From: Cauispirillum nitrogeniifigens
GTDB lineage: Bacteria; Pseudomonadota; Alphaproteobacteria; Rhodospirillales; Rhodospirillaceae
Length of the DNA: 64,000 nt
Direction of reading: 5' to 3'
Assembly (NCBI RefSeq): GCF_049800675.1
Contig: NZ_JBLOOT010000011.1
Coordinates: 1 to 64,000, forward strand
Part shown: positions 1 through 7,762 of the stretch, in pieces
Layout: each line of letters opens with the position of its first letter
Position numbering within the stretch: the first letter of the stretch is position 1
The notes under the pieces: generated by a model
Seen by the model: the letters and a program-made list of their open reading frames with translations, nothing else
What the model was told of the DNA's origin: nothing
Database searches by the model: none
Made by a program: the position numbers and the translations under genes

Positions 1-1
1 G

Positions 2-166
2 CCGCTTGGCCTCCGACACCTCCATGCCGCCGTACTTGGCCTTCCACTTGTAGAAAGTAGCGTCCGAGATGCCGTGCTTGCGGCACACGTCCGCCGTCTT
101 CGCCCCAGCCTCCTGCTCCTTCAGGATACCGATGATCTGCTCCTCGGTGAAACGGCTGCGCTTCAT
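2..166 (-). pseudogene. IS3-family transposase OrfA, N-terminal part, cut by window edge
   Basis: The reverse strand from the ATG at 166 reads MKRSRFTEEQIIGILKEQ and continues with TADVCRKHGISDATFYKWK, the helix-turn-helix start of the OrfA protein of IS3-family elements. About 55 residues are visible and the frame is open to the window edge, so it could be intact outside. OrfA binds the terminal repeats and is normally fused to the DDE protein OrfB by frameshifting. A decayed relative of the same OrfA lies at 2173-2560 in the opposite orientation, so the methyltransferase between them is bracketed by divergent IS3-type sequences. Confidence 0.85.
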
Positions 167-240
167 TCCGTAGTCTCCCCTGCTGCGGGAGACTCTACCT
201 CAAACTGGAGGAGTATGCGGGGAGCAGGTCAGGCGCCATC
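167..240 (-). repeat. Probable IS3 terminal region with hairpin
   Basis: Directly upstream of the OrfA start lies a perfect 8-bp inverted repeat (AGTCTCCC at 172-179, GGGAGACT at 187-194), followed by CTACCTCAAACTGGAGG. This is where the terminal inverted repeat of an IS3-family element is expected. A similar but less perfect hairpin occurs at 4508-4530. The exact element end and any target duplication cannot be fixed from one copy. Confidence 0.5.
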
Positions 241-365
241 TACGTGGCCGCAATGGCGTCGAAGTGAGTGCCCAAGAGCTAAAGGAGCTCCGCTAGGCGC
301 TGATTAACTACCGGGAGCGATTTGAGGAATTGTCGTCGCTGTTGGACGACGCTGAGTTAGGTGAA
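241..365. other. Non-coding remnant between IS end and methyltransferase
   Basis: No intact gene is present. One plus-strand frame broken by stops reads ELKELR, a stop, then ALINYRERFEELSSLL, which could be the tail of a lost small protein. I cannot assign it. Confidence 0.3.
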
Positions 366-397
366 GGGGCGCTTCCGGCCTAACGCCGGAGCGCCCC
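366..397 (-). terminator. Hairpin terminator downstream of the methyltransferase
   Basis: A GC-rich inverted repeat (arms 366-379 and 385-397, five-base loop) lies 10 bp beyond the methyltransferase stop codon. There is no long U tract on the minus-strand transcript, so termination efficiency is uncertain. Confidence 0.55.
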
Positions 398-407
398 CCC
401 TGCCAAT

Positions 408-1700
408 TTAAGCCGCTACGCGGCAATCCAGAACTGCAATCAGTTCAAGGAGGGTTGCTCCGATTGCCTCGGCAGCGAGCGGCGGAACGGCGTTAGCGAC
501 CTGCGTGAATCGCGGGACCTGAAGTCGCCGAAGGTGCCCTCCGGTCGTATACTTCCCTTTAAACCGGAACCAATCCGGAAATGACTGGAGTCGCGCATTC
601 TCTCGCACGGTAAGCGTACGCGGTTCAGCGTAATGAAGAAGATCGTCTGGCATGCTGGTGATCGTCGGAGCTGGGCGACCAGGGTCAAGTACGCGCAATG
701 CCTGCTTCTTCAGACCATATTCGTCCCGAGTTTCCTTGCTCAGGGACGTATTCAGGCGGCCTGTCGCGTGACAGATATCGATGATCTCCTGAAATCTGGC
801 TGCGATGTTAGGTCGGTGGTTGGCAAGGCGTGTGTCGCTGGGTATTCCGTTCATCGCACCGTGCATCAGTTTTTGATAGGGCGTGCGTGGACAAGTATAC
901 GAGATCGCCTTAAATCCCGCGCTGTCGGGACAATCAATGATGCCATTGCGCAGTAGCTCGAAATCAGAAATCGCTGCTTTTGCGGACATGGGCGCAACGA
1001 TCCCCTTTTCCTTAAGGAAAGAGTTTCTGTTTTTCTCCAAGACCTCAAATGGGTCCTCTATCTCCTGTGGAAGGTGGAATCCCTTTCGCACGCCAATCAG
1101 AAAAAAGCGGGATCGTCCTTGCGGAACGCCGAACTTGGATAGATCGAGCATCCTGCTATGTACTGAATAGCTTTCCTCAAGTATTTCGATGAGTCTTGAT
1201 GCGTAATTTATTTTTCCATTCGGCACGGTATCGTCGCGAAAATCTGCTGTTATTCCCTTTACATTTTCAAGCAGGATTAGCGTCGGCTGAAGAAGCTCAA
1301 CTAGGCACAGATAACTTTCAAAGAGTTTATTTCTTGGGTCATGCGGGTCTCTGCGACCGGCGCTCGAATAACCTTGGCAGGGAGGACCTCCGACCAACAA
1401 GTCGATCTGCCCGCGAAGACCTATAAAATTCGGCCGATAACGCTCAACGCACTCCGAGGCACAGAGCGGTTCCTTCGGGAGCCAATCAGGCCACGAAAAG
1501 TTGAGCTCGCTATGACCGGAAATAAGGTTCGAGCTTAATGTATCAAATGCAAATAAATCTCGCTCAATAGCAAATAGCCCGTTCCACCCGGCGCTCATCA
1601 AGCCAAGACTTAGCCCTCCGCAGCCTGCAAATACGTCCACAAAAGTGGGACGATTACTCTTTGCTTTTGTAGGCGCGTTCTTCACCGTAACCTTCTTCAT
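408..1700 (-). CDS. DNA (cytosine-5-)-methyltransferase
   Basis: This 430-residue protein carries the ordered motifs of C5-cytosine DNA methyltransferases: motif I FAGCGG (24-29, SAM binding), motif IV GGPPCQG with the catalytic Cys108, motif VI ENV (145-147), motif VIII QGRSR (194-198), a variable target-recognition stretch at about 230-340, then motif IX and motif X (QVANAVPP near residue 400). It transfers a methyl group from S-adenosylmethionine to C5 of cytosine in a specific site that cannot be predicted here. Its AT-richer composition differs from the surrounding chromosome. The small protein at 1724 is divergent, and a vsr relic and a PD-(D/E)xK nuclease lie further right, so I infer it is the modification arm of a restriction-modification locus rather than a housekeeping methylase. 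Confidence 0.93.
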   Translation of the reverse strand: MKKVTVKNAPTKAKSNRPTFVDVFAGCGGLSLGLMSAGWNGLFAIERDLFAFDTLSSNLISGHSELNFSWPDWLPKEPLCASECVERYRPNFIGLRGQIDLLVGGPPCQGYSSAGRRDPHDPRNKLFESYLCLVELLQPTLILLENVKGITADFRDDTVPNGKINYASRLIEILEESYSVHSRMLDLSKFGVPQGRSRFFLIGVRKGFHLPQEIEDPFEVLEKNRNSFLKEKGIVAPMSAKAAISDFELLRNGIIDCPDSAGFKAISYTCPRTPYQKLMHGAMNGIPSDTRLANHRPNIAARFQEIIDICHATGRLNTSLSKETRDEYGLKKQALRVLDPGRPAPTITSMPDDLLHYAEPRTLTVRENARLQSFPDWFRFKGKYTTGGHLRRLQVPRFTQVANAVPPLAAEAIGATLLELIAVLDCRVAA

Positions 1701-1723
1701 TGCCCCCCCCCCGTAAACCGTAG

Positions 1724-2167
1724 ATGCTGCACCGACACCCGTTAATGGACCTTTACGAATTTGGCGTTGCGCCTTATTTCGAAATCTGGTTATTTCGAAT
1801 AATGCCGCGCTTAAGTGCCGATGACAAGCTCTCTGAGCAGGATTTGGACATGCTCCAGGTGATGGTGGAGCGTGGCGTCCAAATATTTGGAACAGCAGAC
1901 AAATTTGCGGCCGCAGCGAAGGTGAGGCCTGCAGTTGTCAGCATGGCGAGGCACCGGAGGCTGGTCGGAAAAACTCAGCAAACTGTTCGGATATTAAATT
2001 TCGAATTCGACGAGGCGGTGCGCTTGGATTGTCCGCAGAAACCTGACGTTTCCACGGATTTGGACAGTGAAATAGCGGAGGCGGTTGAACGCCTGTCGCG
2101 GAGATCTAAGGGCCAGAAGAAAGATGTTCTCAAGCTGTTAAGGGCTATGGCTTCCCTGGCAAGATGA
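1724..2167 (+). CDS. Small hypothetical protein divergent from the methyltransferase
   Basis: The open frame gives up to 147 residues. An internal ATG at 1802 (MPRLSADDKLSEQDLDML) gives 122 residues and leaves about 100 bp for divergent promoters, which fits better than the 23-bp gap of the long form. I do not recognise the family. The middle part (GTADKFAAAAKVRPAVVSMARHRR) resembles a helix-turn-helix, and the C-terminus is basic and helical. From its position it may be a controller or accessory protein of the methyltransferase locus; this is inference only. Confidence 0.55.
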   Translation: MLHRHPLMDLYEFGVAPYFEIWLFRIMPRLSADDKLSEQDLDMLQVMVERGVQIFGTADKFAAAAKVRPAVVSMARHRRLVGKTQQTVRILNFEFDEAVRLDCPQKPDVSTDLDSEIAEAVERLSRRSKGQKKDVLKLLRAMASLAR

Positions 2168-2172
2168 AAAAG

Positions 2173-2626
2173 ATGAAGCGCAGCAGGTTTGCTGCGCTGC
2201 CCTTCGGGTCAGCGAGGAGCAGGGCATCCTGAAGGAGTAGGAGGCCGGGGCGAAGGCGTCGGATGTGTGCCGCAAGGCACGGCATCTCGGATGCGACCTT
2301 CTACAAGTGGAGGCCAAGTACGACGGCATGGAAGTGTCGGAAGCGCGGCGCCTCAAGGCTCTTGAGGACGAGAACGGCCGGCTCAAGAAGCTGCTGCCCG
2401 AGTCCATGGTGAACGAGGCCGCACTCCGCGAGCTTCTGGGAGAAAATGGTGCCAGCCATCAAGCGGGAAGCTGTCGCGCATCTGCGGAACACCTTCGAGG
2501 TGGGCGAGCGTCAGGCCTGCGCGGCTTGCCCAGCAGCGCCGCCGGTTCGGCTATTGGCGCCTGTTATACTGCTGCGGCGAGATGGAGGGCGGGCGAAGGT
2601 TCCGCGTGCTCAACATCGTCGACGAG
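2173..2626 (+). pseudogene. Degenerate IS3-family orfA/orfB remnant (copy 1)
   Basis: Reading starts MKRSRF at 2173, then breaks. After frameshifts and a stop the same protein resumes as EEQ-ILKE, EAGAK, SDVCRK, MEVSEARRLKALEDENGRLKKLL and LRELLGE, which is an almost complete OrfA of the type seen at 166. An OrfB start follows (MVPAIKREAVAHLR near 2446), and then an internal OrfB piece (GRRFRVLNIVDE, about 2590-2626) with the intervening part deleted. No functional transposase can be made. Confidence 0.8.
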
Positions 2627-3194
2627 ATGGCCGACAAGCTCAGGGCCCTGGAACGCGAGACCCGGGAACTGCGGCAGGCCAACGAGATCCTGCGCAAGGC
2701 GAGCGCTTATTTCGCGCAGGCGGAGCTCGACTGTCGGTTCAAGCCATGGTCGCTTTCATCGACGGCCATTGCTAGGCGCACGGGGACGAGCCGATCTGCA
2801 GGCACCTGCCGACCGGTTCACCTACTACGACCATCGGGCCAAGCGGGCTGCCTCTTCCCGTCGCTCGCATCGGGCGGGGCGGGATGCCGACCTGCTGCCC
2901 GAGTCCGGCGGGTTCACGGAGAACTTCCAGGTCTACGGGGTGCGCAAGGAGTGGCAGCGGATGCAGCGGGAGGGATTCGCGGTCGCCCGCTGCACGGGGG
3001 TCAGGCTGATGACGGCGGCAGGCTTGGCAGGCATCATCCACGGCAAGGCGGTCAGCGACCTGGCGAGGCTTCGTCTACGTGGTCTTCGTCATCGACGCCT
3101 TTGCGCGGTGCATCGTCGGTTGGCGGGTCAGCTGCACCGTCCACGCCGGGTTGTGCTCGATGCCCTTGAGCAGGCCGTCCATCAGCGCCAATAC
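2627..3194 (+). pseudogene. Degenerate IS3-family orfA/orfB remnant (copy 2, different subgroup)
   Basis: Fused in frame to the previous fragment is a second OrfA tail (MADKLRALERETRELRQANE, then LRKASAYFAQAELD). OrfB fragments of the same type follow in several frames: MVAFIDGHC, FTENFQVYGVRKEWQRMQRE, GFAVARCT, and the DDE-core piece VFVIDAFARCIVGWRVS near 3085-3130. The continuous 374-residue frame that runs through this region is a chance product of frameshifts. The IS fragment stops abruptly where vsr homology begins, so an insertion or deletion probably removed the front of vsr. Confidence 0.78.
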
Positions 3195-3456
3195 ATGCTG
3201 CCCTATTTTCTGCACGGCGCTTCTGGCACCAGCCGGGTGTCGGCTGGCCTCCCGGCCGAAGTCCAGGATCGAATACCGGGGCCCCAAACTCGGCCGCAAT
3301 GTCGAACGCGATGCCCTTGGCGCTCGCCAGTTGCAGGAACTCGGTTTGCGGCGGATAGTCGTCTGGGAATGCGATACGCGCGCTCCTGAGCGTTTGGCCG
3401 CCCGTGTGGAAAAGCTAGTGTCGGAGCTTCTAAGCCTCACCGACAATGCCTCCTAG
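3195..3456 (+). pseudogene. vsr: Truncated, frameshifted vsr (very short patch repair endonuclease)
   Basis: After the IS debris the sequence encodes, across short frameshifts, FLHG, FWHQPG and GCRLASRPKSRIEY, then GRNVERD, LQELGLRRIVVWECDTR and LAARVEKLVSEL, ending at 3456. This order matches the C-terminal two thirds of Vsr endonucleases, including the HGxFWH segment, the KNVERD-like stretch and the VWEC motif. Vsr nicks 5' of T in T:G mismatches that arise by deamination of 5-methylcytosine, and vsr genes are typically linked to C5-methyltransferases. The N-terminal catalytic portion is missing, so the gene is dead. Its stop lies 41 bp before the endonuclease start. Confidence 0.72.
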
Positions 3457-3497
3457 CAGTGGCACTGCATGCGACGCCAGTAGGGAAAATAGCGCCT

Positions 3498-4244
3498 ATG
3501 CCTAAATTGTTCGCTGACTGGGAAGTTTATGAACGGCTAGTTGCCAGACTATTTGCAGAGCAACTTTCGACCGACCTTTGTGTCACTCCCAACGCCCGCA
3601 TCAAAGGCCTCATCAGCGGGAGAAGTCGCCAAATCGACGTTCTAATAGACGCCCGCCATGACACCGACAATTCACGTCGTATCATTGTCGATGCGAAAAA
3701 GCGTGTGCGAAAAGTCGACGTGAAAGACGTCGAGGCTTTCATGGGGCTGATGGAAGATGTGGGAGCTACCCACGGATACCTCGTCAGCCCCTTCGGACAC
3801 ACCAAAGCCGCCGAGGCGAGAGCGCAGAAGGCGGTAACGATCAGAATTCTGCCCCTGAACCGGTTGGATGATTTCGACCCATCGAAATGGCCTCGCTGCC
3901 ATGCGCCTAAATGCAAATTAGGGCGGATCTTCTGGGATGGCTATCCCGAGTTGTATTTGCGCGTTGTCGATCACAGTACGGGCGCGCTGTCTGATATTTC
4001 CTTCATCCATTACGTTGGCAAATGCGATCGGTGTGGGAGGTTCCATGTCCGTTGCACGACGTGTGGCGACATCCTTGCTCCGCCCGAGAATGACAAAGCC
4101 GATTTTGGGCACCAGTGCAGCTGCAAGCTGCCGTGGTTTTGGCTAGCCTCAGTCGAAGAAGACGAGGACGGCAGGAAGTCCGCTGAGCTCCATTTGGCCC
4201 GCCCGCCGGGTGTGGTTGAGACAGTGAACCGCCGAGCGCTGTAG
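3498..4244 (+). CDS. Mrr-like PD-(D/E)xK restriction endonuclease with C-terminal zinc ribbons
   Basis: From the ATG at 3498 the protein has 248 residues; an upstream in-frame ATG at 3459 is less likely. The N-terminal half looks like an Mrr-type nuclease core: Asp47 in RQIDVLID and Asp65-Ala-Lys67 in IIVDAKK fit the PD-(D/E)xK metal site, followed by VEAFMGLMEDVGATHGYLV. The C-terminal half has cysteine pairs (Cys176/Cys179 and Cys186/Cys189 in CDRCGRFHVRCTTCGD, with a further CxC near residue 212), consistent with zinc ribbons. It would cut DNA, either unmodified target sites (type II) or modified DNA (type IV); the sequence does not decide which. Location beside the methyltransferase and vsr relic favours a restriction-modification partner. 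Confidence 0.75.
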   Translation: MPKLFADWEVYERLVARLFAEQLSTDLCVTPNARIKGLISGRSRQIDVLIDARHDTDNSRRIIVDAKKRVRKVDVKDVEAFMGLMEDVGATHGYLVSPFGHTKAAEARAQKAVTIRILPLNRLDDFDPSKWPRCHAPKCKLGRIFWDGYPELYLRVVDHSTGALSDISFIHYVGKCDRCGRFHVRCTTCGDILAPPENDKADFGHQCSCKLPWFWLASVEEDEDGRKSAELHLARPPGVVETVNRRAL

Positions 4245-4548
4245 TCTGGTGTCGGCCGCAGGATTGGAGCACTCCCGCCCCCCAGGGTAGTTCTGCACCC
4301 AAAGGAGCCATTCTCGCGCGGCACCACAACGCAGTGAGCAGTATGATACTATTTCGTTATCTTAATCGGACAATCCGGTCGACCCAGCCTAACCAGTATG
4401 CAACATCAACGGCACCCATGATTTCTCAACGCGAAATACATCAATGGGTTAGAAGCGATCCGGTATGAAACTTCTTAGTAACTGGACAGGCCTACCTCCG
4501 AGGGCTTAGTCTCCCCGGTTCTAGGGGACTCCGGAAGGGTTAGGGGCC
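4245..4548. other. Right edge of the acquired island (intergenic)
   Basis: No gene is visible in these 304 bp. The first ~230 bp are AT-richer than the chromosome to the right. Composition returns to high GC with the gene at 4549, so the island boundary probably lies near 4480-4540. Confidence 0.4.
4508..4530. repeat. Imperfect hairpin resembling the IS3 end at 172-194
   Basis: AGTCTCCCC is followed after seven bases by GGGGACT, then CCGGA. The left-hand hairpin, read from the other strand, has the same arms followed by ACGGA, and both are preceded by GAGG. I take it as a possible leftover IS end marking the right side of the island; it could also be an ordinary hairpin. Confidence 0.3.
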
Positions 4549-5403
4549 ATGGGGCACAGTGCCGCCGACTCCGCGCCGAACATCGAGCGGCGCGACATTC
4601 ACTTCGCCGTGGCCGATCACCTGACGCCGACGTGGATGAAGGGGGATCCCACCCTCACCGCCTTCTGCGATGCCCTGTCCATGCTGTTCCCCGAGGGCGA
4701 GCGGTTCTTCATCCGCTCGGTCAATGCCTACGCGGACCGCCTGGAGGACCCCGTGCTCAAGGAGCAGGTGCGGGCCTTCATCATCCAGGAAGCCCTGCAC
4801 ACCCGCGAGCACGAGGCCTATAACCGCGCCCTGGCCGAACGCGGCTGCGATATCGCGCTGATGGAGGCGCGCGCCGGCGCGGCGCTGAACCAGGCGAAGG
4901 CGCAGCTTACCCGGCTGGCGGTCACCGTGGCCATCGAGCACATGACGGCCATGTTCGCCCACATGGTGCTGCGCGATCCGTCGCTGTTCGCCGACGCGCC
5001 GGCGCCGCTGCGCGACCTGTGGACCTGGCACTCCCTGGAGGAGATGGAGCACAAGGGCGTGGCCTTCGACGTCTACGTCGCCGCCACCGCCGCGCTCGGC
5101 CTGTCGCCGTGGAAGAGCTATGTCCTGCGCTGCGTGGTGATGCTCAAGGCGACGAAGCTGATCCTCGGCGTGCAGCGCGCCAACATGCTCACCGTCCTGG
5201 AGGGGCGCGGCTATCCCACGCGCGGCAGGGAACGCCTGCGCCGGCTGTGGCTGATGTTCGGCCTTCCCGGCTACTACCGGCGCGGCCTGCCGTATTTCCT
5301 GCGCTTCTTCCGCCCCGGCTTCCATCCCTGGGAGGCGCGCGAGGACGGCACGGCGGAGGGATGGCGCCAGCGGTTCAAGGACATGATGGAGCGGACGGCG
5401 TGA
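4549..5403 (+). CDS. Ferritin-like predicted metal-dependent hydrolase (PF10118 family)
   Basis: This 284-residue soluble protein has the helical, acidic/histidine-rich pattern of the PF10118 'predicted metal-dependent hydrolase' family: EALHTREHEAYN, then AIEHMTAMFAHM and LEEMEHKGVAFD, whose Glu and His residues probably form a di-metal centre. Substrate and reaction are not established for the family. The next gene, a methyltransferase, starts on a GTG that overlaps its stop codon (GTGA), so the two are translationally coupled and probably act in one pathway. Confidence 0.75.
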   Translation: MGHSAADSAPNIERRDIHFAVADHLTPTWMKGDPTLTAFCDALSMLFPEGERFFIRSVNAYADRLEDPVLKEQVRAFIIQEALHTREHEAYNRALAERGCDIALMEARAGAALNQAKAQLTRLAVTVAIEHMTAMFAHMVLRDPSLFADAPAPLRDLWTWHSLEEMEHKGVAFDVYVAATAALGLSPWKSYVLRCVVMLKATKLILGVQRANMLTVLEGRGYPTRGRERLRRLWLMFGLPGYYRRGLPYFLRFFRPGFHPWEAREDGTAEGWRQRFKDMMERTA

Positions 5404-6227
5404 GCATCGTCGAGCGGACCTACAAGAAGGTCCTGGTCAGCATCAACAACGGCGCCGTGCCGCCGTGGCTCCAGAAGACCGCCTGGAAATGGTGGTACCA
5501 GATCCTCGCCCGGCGCTGGCGCGATGGTGCCTGGACCTTCATGAACTATGGCTGGCTGCCGCCCGAGGGCGCGCCGCCCATCCCGCTGTCGCCCGCCGAC
5601 GAGGCCGACCGCTGCTTCATCGGCCAGTACCACCGTCTTGCCGTCGACCTGCCCATCCAGGGTGGCCGGGTGCTGGAGGTGGGGTCGGGGCGCGGCGGCG
5701 GCTCGTCCTACATCGCTCGCACCTTCGGGCCGACGGAGATGGTCGGCCTGGACTTCTCCGGCGCCGCCGTGGCGCTGAGTCGCAAGCTGCACGCCGGGGT
5801 GCCGCACCTGCGCTTCGTGGAGGGCGACGCCGAGGCGCTGCCCTTCCCCGACACCAGCTTCGACGCCGTGGTCAATGTCGAGTCCTCGCACTGCTACGGC
5901 AACATGCCCAAGTTCGTGGCCGAGGTCGCCCGCGTCCTGCGGCCCGGCGGCCGCTTCGGCTGGTCCGACCTGCGCGGTCCGGGCATGATGCCGGCCACCG
6001 ACTCCGCCTTCGCCGCATCGGGCCTGCGCCTGGTGTCGGAAACCGACATCACCGCCGACGTGGTGCGCGCGCTGGACGCGGCCAACGACCGCAAGATGGC
6101 CGCCATCGCCACCCAGCCGGTCGGCCAGGCCCTGCTGCGCCAGTTCTCGGCCACCAAGGGCACCACCCTCTACGGCGCCCTGAAGAACGGCCACGTCCGC
6201 TATCTGTCGCGGGTCTATGAGAAATGA
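5400..6227 (+). CDS. Class I SAM-dependent methyltransferase
   Basis: The protein has 275 residues from the GTG at 5400, which overlaps the upstream stop. A longer in-frame extension upstream is a shadow of the previous gene. A Rossmann methyltransferase core is clear: VLEVGSGRGGGSSY (motif I), GLDFSG, FVEGDAEALPFPDTSFDAVVNVE (motifs II-III) and EVARVLRPGGRFGWSD. This is the Methyltransf_11 type that often modifies lipids or small molecules. The N-terminal ~70 residues are Trp-rich (WLQKTAWKWWYQ) and may touch membrane or a hydrophobic substrate. The substrate is unknown. Confidence 0.85.
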   Translation: MSIVERTYKKVLVSINNGAVPPWLQKTAWKWWYQILARRWRDGAWTFMNYGWLPPEGAPPIPLSPADEADRCFIGQYHRLAVDLPIQGGRVLEVGSGRGGGSSYIARTFGPTEMVGLDFSGAAVALSRKLHAGVPHLRFVEGDAEALPFPDTSFDAVVNVESSHCYGNMPKFVAEVARVLRPGGRFGWSDLRGPGMMPATDSAFAASGLRLVSETDITADVVRALDAANDRKMAAIATQPVGQALLRQFSATKGTTLYGALKNGHVRYLSRVYEK

Positions 6228-6298
6228 TACATGACACCGCGCCCGGTCAGGAGACGGCGCGCAGCGCCGTTGCCTCCTGACGCAGGCATGCTCCCGGA

Positions 6299-6937
6299 TC
6301 AGGCGGAAGGGGTGCCGCGATAGATCAGGGTTCTGGTCTTGCCGACCGCCGGCCCCGTCTCGTATTTGCCGCTGGCCAGGGCTTCCTGCACGACCCGTGC
6401 CGGGCCGCTATTCGGGTTCTGGGCGTCGTCAAACACCACCTTGGCGCCGGGCACCAGATGCGGTTCCCACGTCTTGAGGTCGAGCGCGACCGCTTCGTAG
6501 GCATGGTCGCCGTCAATCCACAGCAGCGCGATGGGCCGCTGCCAGCCCTGGCCGACGACGGCACTGGGCAGGTTGATCAGGCGGACGTTCTCCCATCCGC
6601 CGTGCGCCAGCATGTTCTGGTAGAAGGCGCGCCGGTTCTCGGGGCCGAACTGGCCGCCCAGGACGCCGGTGAAGGTTTCGTGGGGGTCGACGGCGAAGAC
6701 GGCCGCCCCTTTTCCCGCTCGCGACCCCAGCGACAAGGCCGTGGTGGACCGGCCGAAAGCACTGCCGATCTCGACGATGACGCCGTTTTCGGTGGCCGAG
6801 GCAAGCTGGTACAGATAGCCGGCCTCAGCCAGGGGAAGCCATCCCTTGATGCTGTCGAAGGTCGGGCAGGCGGCCAGCAGAGCCTGAAGGCTGGGGTTGT
6901 CGGGACGCTTCGGCTTCCTGTCAGCAGTCTCATCCAT
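6299..6937 (-). CDS. Class I methyltransferase (Methyltransf_24 type)
   Basis: I place the start at 6937 because GGAGGGG lies just upstream; two in-frame ATGs further upstream (6964, 7021) lack such a site. The 212-residue product has VIVEIGSAFGRSTTALS (SAM-binding loop), AVFAVDPHE, the acidic ALLWIDGDHAYEAVALDLKTW and VVFDDAQN. These features belong to the Methyltransf_24 family, whose members include O-methyltransferases and glycan-modifying enzymes with a metal-binding D-x-D/H. It may act on the surface saccharide made by the neighbouring genes, but the substrate cannot be read from the sequence. Confidence 0.78.
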   Translation of the reverse strand: MDETADRKPKRPDNPSLQALLAACPTFDSIKGWLPLAEAGYLYQLASATENGVIVEIGSAFGRSTTALSLGSRAGKGAAVFAVDPHETFTGVLGGQFGPENRRAFYQNMLAHGGWENVRLINLPSAVVGQGWQRPIALLWIDGDHAYEAVALDLKTWEPHLVPGAKVVFDDAQNPNSGPARVVQEALASGKYETGPAVGKTRTLIYRGTPSA

Positions 6938-7109
6938 GTCGTATGCCCCTCCGTGGCTTTTCATTCGGGTGCCCCGCTCTACCGAAGGTCGCGCAGGTGT
7001 CTTCGACCGCGACGGGCACAACGGCCGGATGCGTCACGGTGATATCGTGCCGGCGCGGCGAATGCAAGGGGCCGCCCGCAGGTCGAACCACGGCGCGGGC
7101 CGGTTCCCC

Positions 7110-7760
7110 CTATCGCGGAAACAGCCGCCCCAGGTCCACCTTGCTCAGTCTGTCGACGGCGACCACCGTGAAGGTGTCCGTCGCCACGGTCAGGGCCTTT
7201 TCCCGTTCCTCGGCGCCGTGGCCGGTCAGGACGTGGATGCCGCCGCGCATGCCGGCGGCGCGGGCGGCTTTGAGGTCGGCGGCTTTGTCGCCGATCAGCC
7301 AGGAGCGCGACAGGTCCAGACCCAGCGCCTCGGCCAGCCACAGGCACATGCCCGGCCCCGGCTTGCGCCAGTGGTCATGGGCGGCGCTCCAGTCCGGGGT
7401 GTGCTTGGGGTGGTAGGGGCAGGCGGCCGTGGTCAGGGGCGGCACGCCTTCTGCCGCCAGCAGGGCGTCGAGGCGCGCGGCCACGGCGTCGTAGTCGCTC
7501 CAGGCGAAGTAGCCGCGGTCGATGCCCGACTGGTTGGTGGCGATGCCCACCGGGATGCCGCGCTCGGCGCAGGCGCGCAGCAGGGCGGCGGCGCCGGCTT
7601 CCAGGGCCACGTCCTCGGGCCGGGAGAGGTAGTTGACTTCGACCACGACCACGCCGTCGCGGTCGAGGATGAGGCCGGGGCGCGGCGGCACGCAAGGCGC
7701 CGCCCGCACCACGCCCCGCAGCGTGTCGGGCAGGGTGTGGGGCAGGCTGGCCGTTGCCAT
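7110..7760 (-). CDS. gmhB: HAD-family D-glycero-D-manno-heptose 1,7-bisphosphate phosphatase-like protein
   Basis: The start at 7760 (MATASLPHTLPD) lies 2 bp after the ugd stop, so the two genes form an operon. The 216-residue protein has the HAD nucleophile motif LDRDGVV, the GIATNQSGIDRGYF loop, a CxYHPKHTP zinc-loop-like segment, KPGPGM and the DKAADLKAARAAGM metal motif, as in GmhB and histidinol-phosphatase relatives. GmhB removes the 7-phosphate from heptose bisphosphate before nucleotide activation. An hldD gene (ADP-heptose epimerase) occurs at 35437, consistent with heptose in the lipopolysaccharide. Exact sugar specificity is inferred. Confidence 0.75.
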   Translation of the reverse strand: MATASLPHTLPDTLRGVVRAAPCVPPRPGLILDRDGVVVVEVNYLSRPEDVALEAGAAALLRACAERGIPVGIATNQSGIDRGYFAWSDYDAVAARLDALLAAEGVPPLTTAACPYHPKHTPDWSAAHDHWRKPGPGMCLWLAEALGLDLSRSWLIGDKAADLKAARAAGMRGGIHVLTGHGAEEREKALTVATDTFTVVAVDRLSKVDLGRLFPR

Positions 7761-7762
7761 GC

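Noticed and set aside
2265..3389. 374-codon frame through the IS region
   Set aside because: Recognisable transposase pieces fall in different frames; the open frame is a product of deletions and frameshifts.
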